Both the position numbers and the translations under genes were made by a program. The notes under the pieces are model-generated. The model had not been told where the DNA came from. It made no database searches and saw only the letters and a list, made by a program, of their open reading frames with translations. From Symploca sp. SIO3C6 (GTDB lineage Bacteria; Cyanobacteriota; Cyanobacteriia; Cyanobacteriales; Coleofasciculaceae): a stretch of 64,000 nt of DNA. Location: contig JAAHHJ010000004.1 of assembly GCA_010692425.1 (NCBI GenBank), positions 123,680 to 187,679 on the forward strand, written 5' to 3'. This document shows, piece by piece, positions 48,813-59,456 of the stretch; the first letter of the stretch is position 1, and each line of letters starts with the position of its first letter.

Positions 48813-51800
48813 ATTCCCGAACAAGAATCCTCTTAATAGTACTTGCCAGATGTTTCAGACTCACTGGCTTAGTCATGTAGTCATTTGCTCCCGCCGCTAG
48901 GCATTTATCTCTATCTCCAGGCATGGCGAGAGCTGTTAGAGCAATTATAGGAATAGCTGCCGTTTCCTTGTCAGATCGAATCCTATGCATAGCCTCCAAT
49001 CCATCCATCTCTGGCATCTGAAGATCCATCAAAATCAGTTGCGGCTTCTGTTGCTTGGCTTTGATAATAGCTTCTCGACCATTTTGGGCTAAAGCAAGTC
49101 GATATCCGATTTTAGGCAAATAATGCCACAAAGTAGAAATATTAGTCTCATTATCCTCTGCAACCAAAATTAAAGGCGTTTGCTGTTGTTCTGGTAAACT
49201 GACTGAGATACTTGCTTGAGTTTCCGCCTCCGGCCAAATGTTACCTAGAGCCGAGTGCAACTTTTCACGAGAGAGTGGTTTGAGGAGATATTCAGCTGCA
49301 CCCATTGCTAATGCTCGCAACTCCTCATCCACTACAGAGATAACTAATACTGGAATCTCTTTAGTTTGGGCTTGGGTCTTAAGCTGAGACAGAACCTGCC
49401 AACCAGAGTGTTCTGGCAGTTGCAAATCTAGGATAATTACATTGGGATTTAACCGCAGTGCCTCTTCCAGTGCACCTTTACCACGAGTATAGACAGAAGT
49501 TTGCACTCCTATTTCTTCTAAGTAGCGAGTTACCTGCTCAGCGGCAACAGTGGAATCTTCAATTACTAAAACTTGAGGGTCTAAGACTAGTAACTGAGGA
49601 CTTTCTGGAACTTCTGCATTCTGCAACTGGCAGGCATCATCAGTCACTTTTACTGATCTTCTAGAAATCTCGAGTTGCCAAGGGAGCATGACACTAAACC
49701 GACTACCCTTGCCAACTTCACTCTCCACCTTGACACTGCCCCCGTGCATTTCAGCAATTCCTCGCGCTAATGCTAAACCTAAACCCGTGCCAGCATATCG
49801 GCGGCAGAGACTGCTGTCTATCTGTACAAAAGATTGAAACAGTTTATCTAGGTTTTCTGGAGCAATACCAATACCAGTGTCAATTACAGTAAAACTGAGG
49901 ATATCTTGGTCTGAATCTCCCTCAACTTTTAAGGTGACACTACCACCAGAAGGGGTGAATTTCACCGCATTACTGAGCAAATTGAGCAGCACTTGTCGCA
50001 TCCGTCGCTCATCAACTTCAATTTCCCCTAGGTTTTCGGCAAGTTGGCAGCTGAGTTCAATATTTTTGTTATAAGCTTGCTGTCTAACTAAGTTCAAGCT
50101 AGAATCACATAGTCTTTGTACTGGGATAGAGGCTATTTGTAGCTCTATTTTCCCCGCTTCAATTTTAGCGAGGTCAAGAATATCATTGATTAAAGCCAGT
50201 AGGTGGTTGCCACTTTGCTCAATAGTTTTGAGAGAGCGCTGTTGTCTATCTGTTAGAGAACCATAAACTTCCTCTTGCAAAGCTTCAGATAAGCCTAGAA
50301 TCGAATTGAGCGGTGTTCTTAATTCGTGGCTCATACTGGCGAGAAACTCATCTTTGAGGGTAGTGGCACGAGCCAAATTAGCATTAGTGAGTGCTAATTC
50401 TTCGTTAGTTTGACGCAGCGCCGCTGTGCGCTGTTCAACTCTTTGTTCTAACTCCTGATTTAGTCTTTGCAGAGCTTGTGTTGCCCTCTGGCGCTCTAAT
50501 TCAGCTTGCTTTTGCTCAGTGATATCAGTAATTGTGCCAATGTAACCAATCAGGGTGCCATTGCTTTCCTTCTCCGCAATGGCTTGACCAAATACCCAGG
50601 CGATGGTGCCATTAGGACGTACAAAGCGATACTCTGAGCGAAACGGAGTGTTAACTTCGACAGTTCGCTTCCACTCTACCAAAATGCGATCGCGATCAAC
50701 AGGGTGTATGCCTGTAAAACAACTCAGGCAACTCATGAGAGCCTCCTGCTTTGGAGGAAGTTGGGGAGCAGGTTTATCTAGTGGTTGAGGGGGGTTATCT
50801 AACTCCCAAACGTCTAAAAGTCCAGATGCAGAGACTTCGGTGTAAAAATTACCCACTTCCCCTGCTTCTCCTCTTCCCTGCCTCCCAGTGTTGCTACCAT
50901 TTTCCAACTGTTGAAGGCGCTCTTTTTGATAAAGGTACTGTGGTGTGAGCCCAGTAATTTTAAACCAATGCTCATTGGCATAAAGATATTTCCCCTGAGT
51001 ATCCATGCGGAAAATACCTACAGGTGCCGCTACTACCAAGCTGGCATAGCGCTGTTTACTCTTTTGCAGAGCAGCTTCTGCCTGCTGGCGCTCCCAGATT
51101 ACTTGCTGCAATTGGACATTGAGCTTTGATTGCTCAGCGATGCTTGAATTTTCTGGTATACCATAGGCGATGTTAATACCATCAGCCATTTGATTAAAGG
51201 CGAGTGCTAATTTTCCCACCTCATCTTTAGTTAAAACCTCAGCTCGCACTTTTAGATTTCCTGCTGCAAATTCCTGAGTAGTTTGCTGTAGGCGTTCAAT
51301 TGGCTTGATCACCGCCCGTGCCAGCAACATTGCTAATGCCACATCTGCTGCCAAGGCTAAAACAGATAGGAGTACCTGTAGCAGTAGATGCTCTCGAAGT
51401 AGCATATTGATAGTTGTTTCTGGTGTTCCGCGCACTAAAATCACCACTGGCTCACCAGCAAAATTGTTTATAGTCTTAGCCGCTACTGTATAGCCAACAC
51501 TACCAATCTGCATCCTTTGGGTTACTGGCTGACCTTCTGATTTTACTGATTTACTCAGAATCGTCTTATCAGGTAAAGGCAGATTGGGAATATGCTGATT
51601 TTGGTTGTACTGATTGTACCCAGCTAAGTGATATTTGCTTTTATATTGCTGGGAGAGTATTAAAGTAAACTTTCCGGTAGGTTGGCGTAAATAGATGGCA
51701 TTGTATCCGCCTCTCAGTGCCATTAAATTATCAGAGACCAGGGACTGTTTACCATGGGCAATGTCTCCAGATACCAGAATTCCCAATAAATGTTGAGTTT

Positions 51801-52437
51801 GCGGGTCTTTTACTGGCGTAACCGTATAACGAATCAGCCTATCTTCACCCAGATTATCAGAAGGGATTGTTCCGTACTCTTTAGCTAATTCATTAGCACT
51901 AACCAATTCACTAGTTTTGATCTGTTTTGGGTTCGTTATAACTTTACTTACCAAATTTTTGGGATTGAAAATTTCGCCAGTACGATTGGCATTAGCATTA
52001 ACAATAATCCGCAAATCTTTACCCACTAACGTGGCATATTCAATTTCTCTGGAGTTAATTTCATTTTGCAGAATATATCTTACTTGCTCTTGCTGATTTT
52101 TATTTAAACTATCCCCAGAAGCATAAATTTTGGCGGCATTAATAATCGCTTGATTATCAGATTGTCCCCGGAAACCGAACCCCATTTGATCGATTTTAAG
52201 GTTGTAGTTAATTTCTGTAACTGCTAGCTCTGATTGCGCCTGCTTGAGCACAATAGCGCGGACTCCGGAAACAATCAAATATGCCCCAACCCCTACCAGT
52301 CCAACGATGGAGATGATTTCTGAGGTCAACAAACCCACTAGCTGCTTTTTCTGAATCGGAAGCTGATGAAACCACTTCCAGAAAAATAGTCTAACTTCCT
52401 CAACAGGATTATGGTTGGATTTAGGATGCTTCGCCAT
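48811..52437 (-). CDS. hybrid sensor histidine kinase (cache-like/HAMP/PAS/HK/REC/REC)
   Basis: SHELRTPLNSILG, GTGLGLALARGIAEMHGG, two REC domains (VIILDLQLPEHSGW; LILMDLQMPEMDGL). Confidence 0.94.
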   Translation of the reverse strand: MAKHPKSNHNPVEEVRLFFWKWFHQLPIQKKQLVGLLTSEIISIVGLVGVGAYLIVSGVRAIVLKQAQSELAVTEINYNLKIDQMGFGFRGQSDNQAIINAAKIYASGDSLNKNQQEQVRYILQNEINSREIEYATLVGKDLRIIVNANANRTGEIFNPKNLVSKVITNPKQIKTSELVSANELAKEYGTIPSDNLGEDRLIRYTVTPVKDPQTQHLLGILVSGDIAHGKQSLVSDNLMALRGGYNAIYLRQPTGKFTLILSQQYKSKYHLAGYNQYNQNQHIPNLPLPDKTILSKSVKSEGQPVTQRMQIGSVGYTVAAKTINNFAGEPVVILVRGTPETTINMLLREHLLLQVLLSVLALAADVALAMLLARAVIKPIERLQQTTQEFAAGNLKVRAEVLTKDEVGKLALAFNQMADGINIAYGIPENSSIAEQSKLNVQLQQVIWERQQAEAALQKSKQRYASLVVAAPVGIFRMDTQGKYLYANEHWFKITGLTPQYLYQKERLQQLENGSNTGRQGRGEAGEVGNFYTEVSASGLLDVWELDNPPQPLDKPAPQLPPKQEALMSCLSCFTGIHPVDRDRILVEWKRTVEVNTPFRSEYRFVRPNGTIAWVFGQAIAEKESNGTLIGYIGTITDITEQKQAELERQRATQALQRLNQELEQRVEQRTAALRQTNEELALTNANLARATTLKDEFLASMSHELRTPLNSILGLSEALQEEVYGSLTDRQQRSLKTIEQSGNHLLALINDILDLAKIEAGKIELQIASIPVQRLCDSSLNLVRQQAYNKNIELSCQLAENLGEIEVDERRMRQVLLNLLSNAVKFTPSGGSVTLKVEGDSDQDILSFTVIDTGIGIAPENLDKLFQSFVQIDSSLCRRYAGTGLGLALARGIAEMHGGSVKVESEVGKGSRFSVMLPWQLEISRRSVKVTDDACQLQNAEVPESPQLLVLDPQVLVIEDSTVAAEQVTRYLEEIGVQTSVYTRGKGALEEALRLNPNVIILDLQLPEHSGWQVLSQLKTQAQTKEIPVLVISVVDEELRALAMGAAEYLLKPLSREKLHSALGNIWPEAETQASISVSLPEQQQTPLILVAEDNETNISTLWHYLPKIGYRLALAQNGREAIIKAKQQKPQLILMDLQMPEMDGLEAMHRIRSDKETAAIPIIALTALAMPGDRDKCLAAGANDYMTKPVSLKHLASTIKRILVRE

Positions 52438-52637
52438 AAAGGAAGATTGGGAGGCGTCACGGACTTATGCAATTGTTGCTCTGAGCGCAGATGATTGGCA
52501 TCAATGATTATGCTGATTTTATCTGCTCATTGAGTGTCTAGAGTTCAGTAATTACCCTGATACCTGGTGATTATTGCAGACTCCTCACCAAATTGACCTT
52601 GACCAATTTATCCAGATTTATTCCGATTCATCCTGGT

Positions 52638-53411
52638 TCAAGAGTATCTCATACTCAGCGACATCAACTGCTCTGACATCTCGAAGTTAGCTGTGACATT
52701 TTGCACGTCGTCCAAATCTTCCAGGGCATCCATCAGCTTGAGGAGGGATTTTCCAATCTCTGAATCAGTAACCTCTACCGTATTATTGGGAATCCAGCGC
52801 AACTCAGCTTCACGCACAGGCAAACCCTTCTCCTTCAAAGTTTGATTGAGGTTTTCCAAGTTGCTAACTTCGGTAAATACCTCAGCAAATGACTCATCGT
52901 CATCTTCGTTCAACTCATAAGTTTGGGCTCCTCCTTCTAAAGAAGCTTCCAACAATTGCTCTTCAACCACTGTACCTTCGAGAATAACTACACCTTTATG
53001 CTCGAACATCCAGCTGACGCAGCCAGTTTCACCAAGATTACCTCTATTCTTGCGAAAAGCATCTCTTAAATCAGCAGCTGCACGATTGCGATTATCAGTG
53101 AGAGCTTCAATTAAAATCGCGATACCGCCAGGACCATAACCTTCATAGCGAATTTCTTCAAGATTGCTGCCTTCAGAACCTAATTGTCCAGCACCCTTGG
53201 CTATTGCCCGTTCAATATTCTCATTGGGAATCCCAGCTGCCTTCGCTTTATCAATAGCTGTGCGCAGCTGAAAATTTCCTTCTGGATCTGGAATCCCACT
53301 ACGGGCAGCTACAATAATTTGCCGAGAAAGCTTAGCAAAAGTCTTGCCCTTGACGGCATCAACTCTTGCTTTTTGACGCTTAATGTTGGCCCATTTACTG
53401 TGTCCTGCCAT
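52638..53411 (-). CDS. YebC/PmpR family transcriptional/translation-related protein
   Basis: [45 protein letters not shown]. Confidence 0.96.
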   Translation of the reverse strand: MAGHSKWANIKRQKARVDAVKGKTFAKLSRQIIVAARSGIPDPEGNFQLRTAIDKAKAAGIPNENIERAIAKGAGQLGSEGSNLEEIRYEGYGPGGIAILIEALTDNRNRAAADLRDAFRKNRGNLGETGCVSWMFEHKGVVILEGTVVEEQLLEASLEGGAQTYELNEDDDESFAEVFTEVSNLENLNQTLKEKGLPVREAELRWIPNNTVEVTDSEIGKSLLKLMDALEDLDDVQNVTANFEMSEQLMSLSMRYS

Positions 53412-53813
53412 ATCTTCAAAAAATAACTAAACTAATTGCAGTTGCACGGCGCTGCCCCTACAGCCTGAAGGACATTATAAAATTGAGGCAATTGCTTTGG
53501 CACTGCTCCCATAGCTAATCGCATCACCTCAAGCACTCTTTTCTAACACTCCACCTTGTTCCTTGTTATCAGGCAGAGGACTAACTGGAGGTAACTGGGT
53601 GACAAGCTACCCCAATCTGATTGTAAAGATTTTTCACAGAAACTCGATGTTTTGCACAAATAGTTCGGCATCACCCAGAAAAATACTTAGATCGCATATC
53701 TATATCTATTAGTTGGATGGGGTATGTTTATGGTTCATTGATATTCTCCCACCTACTTTTCGATATTCTGCCCCAATTATAGCGGGGGAAGTAAAGATGA
53801 AATTATTAGAATT

Positions 53814-55178
53814 ATGATGAAATTATTAGTAAGTAAAGCTAGTTTATTGCTAGCATTAGCACAGCTTGCGGGAACCATCAACACGATGCCAGCACAAGCA
53901 ATTGTTCCCAACCCCAAAACTACTGGTACTAATTCCCCAGTTCAAAACCAAGTACTTTTGGCAGAAGCTACTAATCTTCCAGATATTGGAATTACCCTTG
54001 ATCAAAATAAAGTCACTGAAGCAGTGCCGATAATAGAGCAAACCTGGGAACAACAATATGAAAATTACCTTGGGTTTGACTTGGCAAACAAGTCAATGAT
54101 GGTTGGCGAAATTGCTGATACTCTGAACAAAATCGCGATTCAGACTGGGAAAAAGCCTGCTCTCCTTTACATAGTACCACGACCACAGCAACTAGAACTC
54201 GTTTTAGTTACTCCTGACGGCATTCCTATTCACAAGCGCGTTTTGGCAGCTAACCGCGAAGCACTACTGGGACAGGTGCAAGAGTTGAGAATATCTGTTT
54301 CTAACCCAGCTTTTGTCAATACTAATCGCTATCTAGCAGCAGCCCAGCAACTCTATAAGTGGATGATTGCCCCTCTAGAAGCAGACTTGCACGCTCAAAA
54401 CATTGACACACTAGTTTTTTGTATGGGTGCAGGTTTACGCACCATGCCCCTAGCCGCATTACATGATGGGCAAAAATTTCTGGTGGAGAAATTTAGTATC
54501 TCCTTGATCCCAGCTTTCAAACTCACTAATACCGTCTACACTAATTTGAAAAACTCACAAGTTCTGGCAATGGGGGCCTCAAAATTTAAAGATCACAGTT
54601 CCCTACCTGCCGTACCTGCAGAGCTAGAAAACATAACTCAAGAACCATGGTCAGGGCAAGTCTTCTTGAACCAAGAATTTACCTTGGCTAATTTGCAATC
54701 ACAACGTCGCCAAAACTCATATAAAATTATTCACCTAGCCACTCATGCCGACTTCCAACCTGGCTCACCAAGCAATTCCTACATTCAGTTCTGGGACAAT
54801 AAGCTCAGACTAGATCAAATCAAACAGTTGCAGTGGTACTACCCACCAGTGGAATTATTAGTGCTTAGTGCTTGTAGAACAGCTATTGGGGATCCTGAAG
54901 TAGAATTAGGATTTGCAGGATTAGCGGTTCAGGCGAGAGTGAAGTCTGCCATCGCCAGTTTGTGGTACGTAAGCGATGAGGGAACTTTACAGTTAATGAC
55001 GCAATTCTACCAACATCTGAAAACTGCGCCCATTAAAGCAGAGGCTCTCAGACAAGCCCAAATCGCCATGCTCAAAAGTCAGAGTAGCTCAGAAGGTAGT
55101 CAGCTGCGTGACCTTGCAAACAATTTCTCGCACCCCTACTTTTGGGCAGCATTTACGGTAGTTGGTAATCCTTGGTAA
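53814..55178 (+). CDS. CHAT domain (caspase-like) protein with signal peptide
   Basis: KIIHLATHADF and LLVLSACRTAIGD; N-terminal LLLALAQLAGTINTMPAQA. Confidence 0.88.
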   Translation: MMKLLVSKASLLLALAQLAGTINTMPAQAIVPNPKTTGTNSPVQNQVLLAEATNLPDIGITLDQNKVTEAVPIIEQTWEQQYENYLGFDLANKSMMVGEIADTLNKIAIQTGKKPALLYIVPRPQQLELVLVTPDGIPIHKRVLAANREALLGQVQELRISVSNPAFVNTNRYLAAAQQLYKWMIAPLEADLHAQNIDTLVFCMGAGLRTMPLAALHDGQKFLVEKFSISLIPAFKLTNTVYTNLKNSQVLAMGASKFKDHSSLPAVPAELENITQEPWSGQVFLNQEFTLANLQSQRRQNSYKIIHLATHADFQPGSPSNSYIQFWDNKLRLDQIKQLQWYYPPVELLVLSACRTAIGDPEVELGFAGLAVQARVKSAIASLWYVSDEGTLQLMTQFYQHLKTAPIKAEALRQAQIAMLKSQSSSEGSQLRDLANNFSHPYFWAAFTVVGNPW

Positions 55179-55286
55179 ACAGGCGCAAGCTTTGTATTCA
55201 AGTTATCAAAAAATGAAGCAACTAGACAATTGACAATAATCTGTGCTAAAAACTGGAAGTAATAAGATAAGTACTAAGCTCAACTT

Positions 55287-55329
55287 GTTATTTATTACTT
55301 ATTACTTATTACTTATTACTTATTACTTG
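55287..55329. repeat. heptamer tandem repeat (TTATTAC)
   Basis: same family as 48746-48812. Confidence 0.9.
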
Positions 55330-55360
55330 CCGTGTTCTTTTTAGACGACAGAGGCGTCAT

Positions 55361-56950
55361 TTACAAAGGACGATAGACTCGGTAATTAATCTTGGGAAAG
55401 ATATTATCGATCGCTTCAACCTTTTCTAGCCAACCACTGTCGATTTTACCAATCTTGATATCCTCGTAAAGCTTATTGAAGCGCATCAGATGCGATCGCG
55501 TCCGCCTTACAGCATAGGGTACCATTGTCCCTGTGCGCATAATAAATGCCCAGTCAGAAGATTGCGCTAGCAGCAATTCTCGTGCTGCTTGATTTAGTGC
55601 CTTCGATTCCAACTCATCCCCTGCTTCTCGCTTGGAAATCTCAATCATTCGTTCTGTGGCTTTATGCAAGTGAGGATAGATCCAGGCATTGGTCTCATTA
55701 AGCCAATATTCATGGAAACCCTTATAACCCCAACTAGATTGAGAAGGCTTGCAGACTTGCTGGGTGGGATGATTGCGCAAATAATCTGCCAAATGGGTCA
55801 TATCGAAAGAGTTCTGGTCATACCAGGACTTACGGAACAGGTAATCCAAGAACCAAGGCCCTTCGTACCACCAGTGACCAAATAGTTCTGCGTCATAGGG
55901 TGAAACAACAATAGGTTGGCGATGCATAATACCAGCCAGATTGTTAACCTGCTGCTCCCTGTTAAACATAAAGTTACCAGCGTGTTCAGCTGCCTTTTCC
56001 CTTGCCCAATAGGGGTCATACAAATCCTTGTCGCTTAAGCCCAGACCACGCCCTGTAATCTTGTGATACTTAATACCTGTGTTCTTACGTTGCCCATTAG
56101 GCATAATGTAGGGCTTGATATACTCATATTCTGCCTCCCAGCCTAAATCCTTGTAAAATTCACGATATTCAGGGGCTCCAGGATAACCAACTTCAGAAGA
56201 CCAAACCTGCTGGGATGATTCGTGATCTCGACCAAAGGCAGCAACCCCAGTTTCTGTAAAAATGGGAGCATAGCTACCAAAACGAGGTCTGGGGCGGGCA
56301 TATAAAATGCCATGTCCATCGGTGAGGAAATAGCGCAAACCTGCATCTGCCAACATGCGCTCGACGCCTTCATAGTAAGCACACTCAGGCAACCAAATTC
56401 CTTTAGGAGGACGCCCAAAGGTTTGCTCATAATGTTCACAAGCCACTTGAATTTGTGCCCACACTGCCTGTGGATACATCTTCATCAGCGGAAAGTAGCC
56501 GTGGGTGGCACCGCAGGTGATAATTTCCAGGTTATTACTATCTAAAAATTGCTTAAACGCTGTCACCAAGTCACCACCATAGCGCTCCCAGGTTTGACGC
56601 ACCATGCTGAACTCGTCAACGTAATGTTGAGCTAGGTAACGTATATGACCGTGATGTTGGTTGTGTTCGACTTCCTTCTCTACCAGTTCTTCCAATAGAG
56701 ACAAATGTGCGTCGTAGCGCTCTTGCAATAGTGGATCGCGCAGCATTGACACCAAAGGTGGTGTCATGCTCATGGTTATTTTGAAGTCAACGCCATCGCG
56801 CTTTAAACCTTCAAAGACGTGCAGTAGAGGGACATAGGTTTCGGTGATGGCTTCAAATAGCCACTCTTCCTCAAGAACATAATCACTTTCGGGATGCCTA
56901 ACAAAAGGAAGGTGGGCATGAAGAACAAGAGCAACGTAGCCATTAGCCAT
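55361..56950 (-). CDS. glycoside hydrolase family 57 protein (alpha-glucan branching enzyme-like)
   Basis: VALVLHAHLPFVRHPE, ITCGATHGYFPLMK, GIWLPECAYYEG, SPYDAELFGHWWYEG. Confidence 0.93.
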   Translation of the reverse strand: MANGYVALVLHAHLPFVRHPESDYVLEEEWLFEAITETYVPLLHVFEGLKRDGVDFKITMSMTPPLVSMLRDPLLQERYDAHLSLLEELVEKEVEHNQHHGHIRYLAQHYVDEFSMVRQTWERYGGDLVTAFKQFLDSNNLEIITCGATHGYFPLMKMYPQAVWAQIQVACEHYEQTFGRPPKGIWLPECAYYEGVERMLADAGLRYFLTDGHGILYARPRPRFGSYAPIFTETGVAAFGRDHESSQQVWSSEVGYPGAPEYREFYKDLGWEAEYEYIKPYIMPNGQRKNTGIKYHKITGRGLGLSDKDLYDPYWAREKAAEHAGNFMFNREQQVNNLAGIMHRQPIVVSPYDAELFGHWWYEGPWFLDYLFRKSWYDQNSFDMTHLADYLRNHPTQQVCKPSQSSWGYKGFHEYWLNETNAWIYPHLHKATERMIEISKREAGDELESKALNQAARELLLAQSSDWAFIMRTGTMVPYAVRRTRSHLMRFNKLYEDIKIGKIDSGWLEKVEAIDNIFPKINYRVYRPL

Positions 56951-57200
56951 GGTGAATTAGAAGTCGTCAATTAGATGGATAAGTAGAACTAAGGTAAGCT
57001 GGAGTTTTACATTATTTTAAGATTTTAGGATGAAAGGGACTCGAAAAGCTTAGAGTATCAATGACGACAACAATCTAAAATAGATCTTAAGGGTAAAGAT
57101 AGTTTAAATAGTTAAGGAAACAAAAGCTAACAGCAACAGACACCCAATTGTACTTCTGTTGAAGCATAACCTGTTTGTACCAGTGTTCAGACCAAATTGC

Positions 57201-58397
57201 ATGCAGGCAGCTCCTGAGAGATCCGCAGATTCGGAAGCCCTACTACAGCTACTGCTGTTTGTAGATGAGCGTTCCAGTTCCCGCAAAAATATCCAGCAAA
57301 TCCGCAGCTATCTCGATAGCTTGAGGGTAGATTACGCCTTTGAACTCACGGTTGTGGATGTTGGAGAGAGACCTGATTTGGCAGAACATTATCGGCTGGT
57401 GGCAACCCCAGCCCTGATCAAGATTCATCCTTTACCAAGGCAGAGTATTGCCGGTAGTAATTTAGTTGGTCAGCTGAAAATCTCTTGGCCTGGTTGGCAA
57501 CGCTCTGTCGAGGAATACCAGGCGAAGCTTTCTCAAGATGTATCTTTAGAATCAGCTGTGAGTTCTGAAGCTGCCACTGATTACTCATCATCGAAAAATA
57601 ATTCCCTTGCTACCTCAGTCGAGCTGATTCGACTCTCTGAGGAGATTTTTCGCCTGAAACAGGAAAGAGAGGAACTGCTCGAACAACTGAAATTCAAAGA
57701 CAAGGTAATGTCAATGTTAGCCCATGACTTGCGTAGTCCCTTGACTGCTGCTTCAATTGCTATAGAAACTTTAGAATTAGAGAAACTTAAGGATAAAAAG
57801 GGTTCTCAATCCCAGTTGACACCACCGATCAAAGCACGGTTGCTCAAGCATATCCGCACCCAATTTCAGCGCATGGATCGGATGATTACAGATATACTGC
57901 AAGCAGCGAGGGGAAATAGTACCGAATTTAGCATCCGACCTCACAAGTTAGACCTGGGGGAGCTTTGTCGTGAAATTCTCTCTCAAATGAGTGAGCAGTT
58001 TCAGTTAAAATCCCAGGAGGTAGAAACTGATATTCCTCAGGACTTGCCCTCTGTATATGCTGATCGAGAATTGGTGCGTCAAGTATTAGTGAACCTGCTA
58101 GATAATGCTATTAAGTATACTCCTACTGGCGGTAAGATAGAAGTTGCACTGCTCCACCGTACAGCACAAAAAATTCAGATCAGCGTTTTTGATAATGGTC
58201 CCGGCATCCCAGAAGAAAATCGAGAACGAATTTTTGAGGACCGCTTTCGGCTCAAGCGAGATGAAGCGAAAGAGGGATATGGCTTAGGCTTATCATTATG
58301 CCAAAGAATTGTTCGCGCCCATTATGGTCGTATTTGGGTGGATACAACTGGCAAAGGCGGAGGTTGCTTTCACTTTACTCTGCCAGTTTACAGATAA
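57201..58397 (+). CDS. sasA: circadian adaptive-response sensory kinase SasA
   Basis: KaiB-like N-terminus LLLFVDERSSSRKNIQQIRSYL plus HK MLAHDLRSPLTAASIA. Confidence 0.9.
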   Translation: MQAAPERSADSEALLQLLLFVDERSSSRKNIQQIRSYLDSLRVDYAFELTVVDVGERPDLAEHYRLVATPALIKIHPLPRQSIAGSNLVGQLKISWPGWQRSVEEYQAKLSQDVSLESAVSSEAATDYSSSKNNSLATSVELIRLSEEIFRLKQEREELLEQLKFKDKVMSMLAHDLRSPLTAASIAIETLELEKLKDKKGSQSQLTPPIKARLLKHIRTQFQRMDRMITDILQAARGNSTEFSIRPHKLDLGELCREILSQMSEQFQLKSQEVETDIPQDLPSVYADRELVRQVLVNLLDNAIKYTPTGGKIEVALLHRTAQKIQISVFDNGPGIPEENRERIFEDRFRLKRDEAKEGYGLGLSLCQRIVRAHYGRIWVDTTGKGGGCFHFTLPVYR

Positions 58398-58646
58398 GTT
58401 GGTGGTTCACAGTTGATTGTTGATGGTTCATAGCTTCAACGGTTCGCGGGAGTCCTCACCTAGACTAGTGGCAGGGTGGGGATCGACAGCGGGGAAACAG
58501 AGGTAGGTAGTTTCCCAATCAATGAAAGTTTTTTTCTGAGCATAGTGATGTCTTAGGGCTACCGAAAACCCACCCTTCAACTCTCGTAAGGTGGGTAGTT
58601 TATGAAGATAATTCCCCACTATCAACTTGCGCCAAATCTGGTTCAT

Positions 58647-59048
58647 CTAAATAGTTTGACGCAAGGCGTCAATAATTTTGAAGTTTGCTTCCGGGAAAGA
58701 AAACTGATCAATTTCTGTGATTGAAATCCAGCGGACTTCTTCACACTCAAGAGGTTGAGGAATACCTGATCGGTGATAACAGTGGTGTACGATCAGGGTG
58801 ACTAGAAAATCGCTGTAGGCATGATCGATAGTGATCAGGTGAGAACCTACTTCAATGTCAATTCCCAGTTCTTCGGCAATTTCACGTTTGATGCATTGCT
58901 CAACTGTTTCACCACTCTCAATTTTTCCCCCGGGAAATTCCCATAAACCACCGTGGAGTCCTTGAGACAGTCGGCGATCAATCAAAATCTGACCTTGCAA
59001 GTTTTTGATGACGGCAACACCGATACGTTTGTGGGGCAGAGAATGCAT
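58647..59048 (-). CDS. mutT: 8-oxo-dGTP diphosphatase (NUDIX)
   Basis: GGLWEFPGGKIESGETVEQCIKREIAEELGI. Confidence 0.94.
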   Translation of the reverse strand: MHSLPHKRIGVAVIKNLQGQILIDRRLSQGLHGGLWEFPGGKIESGETVEQCIKREIAEELGIDIEVGSHLITIDHAYSDFLVTLIVHHCYHRSGIPQPLECEEVRWISITEIDQFSFPEANFKIIDALRQTI

Positions 59049-59355
59049 TTTTCCAAAAGTTATGGATAAATCATTCTGATCTTAATATGTTATTCAGGCT
59101 TGGTGACACTTTGACAGCTAGTCAAAAGATGCAGCCCTTTTCAGCTCAGTGAGGTATGTGCTAACCCATGCTGTAGAACGTCTTATCTGCCAAAAATTAA
59201 CAATGTTGTGAAAAACGCTAATTCACATTGCATATTCTTCAGAAAGAATGAAAATTTTCAAACCTTATCCCCATCCCTCTATCCCTCCTCTCCCCCTCTT
59301 TACTTAATTGAACAAACAAATTAAATACGTGAGAACTTAGCTGTGGGATAGGTGA

Positions 59356-59456
59356 TATAGCAGTACGTATTAAGGTTAGGACAAGCTGAATCGCTAGAAC
59401 TTTGTCAAATTCTGCCTTGGAGCCTTCTGCCCTGGAGCCTTGCGCGTAGCGCTATA
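59356..59456. repeat. MITE-like dispersed repeat, copy 4
   Basis: same termini as copies 1-3; directly adjacent to the stop codon of 59457-59819. Confidence 0.85.

Noticed and set aside
58428-58646. 72-aa minus-strand ORF
   Set aside because: No recognizable domain and partly repeat-like composition; too weak to call as a gene
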